The notes beneath the pieces are model-generated. The model saw nothing but the letters and a program-made list of their open reading frames with translations. It was not told the DNA's origin and ran no database searches. This document shows positions 7,438-7,611 of a stretch of DNA of 7,611 bases, piece after piece. The DNA is from Syntrophomonadaceae bacterium. Lineage in GTDB: Bacteria > Bacillota > Dethiobacteria > PWVN01. The position numbers and the translations under genes are program-made. The stretch is taken from contig PWVN01000243.1 in assembly GCA_003561835.1 (NCBI GenBank), forward strand, positions 1-7,611. Direction: 5' to 3'. The stretch's first letter is position 1; every line of letters starts with the position of its first letter.

Positions 7438-7611
7438 ACTTTTCTATAGCCACGGCATGGGCGATGCAGGGGATGCTCTCCTTCTGCTGGTAGGACAGGG
7501 GGGACAGCAGGGCCCCGGTGGCCACCACCAAAATCCTCTCCAGTTCCCCCTTCTCCATGCAGTTCAAAAGGTGGCCGTAGGTAACGGCGGCGGAGCAGCC
7601 GCAGCCGCTGG
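7436..7611 (-). CDS. spoVAD: Stage V sporulation protein AD, C-terminal end only
   Basis: Only the last 57 codons and the TAG stop are present; the gene runs out of the window at its 5' side. The visible residues begin SGCGCSAAVTYGHLL, continue with GELERILVVATGALLSPLS and YQQKESIPCIAHAV, and end AIEK. This closely follows the C-terminus of SpoVAD, a thiolase-fold protein that in Bacillus subtilis binds dipicolinic acid and works with the membrane proteins SpoVAC and SpoVAE. The full protein is normally about 340 residues, so about five sixths is missing and its dipicolinate site cannot be checked here. The gene order fits spoVAC-AD-AE. The cysteines in the visible segment (GCGCS) sit where the family usually has this conserved turn. 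Confidence 0.93.
   Translation of the reverse strand, partial: SGCGCSAAVTYGHLLNCMEKGELERILVVATGALLSPLSYQQKESIPCIAHAVAIEK

Overview
The window is a GC-rich piece of chromosome, most likely from a spore-forming member of the Bacillota (Clostridia-type). Two observations suggest this. It carries the end of a spoVA operon (spoVAD, spoVAE), which is found only in endospore formers. Its genes also use strong purine-rich Shine-Dalgarno sequences (GAGGGGG, AGGAGAGGAG), typical of Gram-positive bacteria. The genus cannot be decided from the sequence alone.

Layout: positions 1-6918 on the + strand hold three tightly packed glycogen genes. They are glgA (glycogen synthase, 5' end cut off by the window), glgP (glycogen phosphorylase, complete) and a 1134-residue fusion of a neopullulanase-like GH13 glycosidase with a GH77 4-alpha-glucanotransferase (MalQ type). 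The gaps are only 5 and 11 bases. Positions 6919-7066 are a 148-base intergenic region containing a nested inverted repeat that starts at the end of the fusion gene, plus two imperfect copies of a GGGACAGTA repeat. Positions 7067-7611 on the - strand hold spoVAE (complete) and the last 57 codons of spoVAD, converging on the glycogen genes. No stretch longer than 300 bases lacks a gene. I see no RNA gene, insertion sequence, CRISPR array or origin.

How the genes work together: GlgA extends alpha-1,4-glucan from a nucleotide sugar (ADP-glucose in bacteria). GlgP releases glucose-1-phosphate from the chain ends until it nears branches. The fusion protein probably deals with what GlgP leaves: its GH13 half can hydrolyse limit dextrins or oligosaccharides, and its GH77 half can join short maltooligosaccharides into longer chains that GlgP can attack again. 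Synthesis and breakdown are therefore encoded in one apparent transcription unit. Any glgC, glgB or glgD would lie upstream, outside the window. SpoVAD and SpoVAE belong to the dipicolinic acid transport machinery of the developing spore. They are a separate transcription unit, although clostridial glycogen (granulose) is often stored before sporulation.

Most of the window is ordinary conserved metabolism. The points deserving a second look are the GH13-GH77 fusion, the palindrome and short repeats in the convergent intergenic region, and a one-residue shortening in a normally conserved GlgA loop. I found no convincing new biological system.
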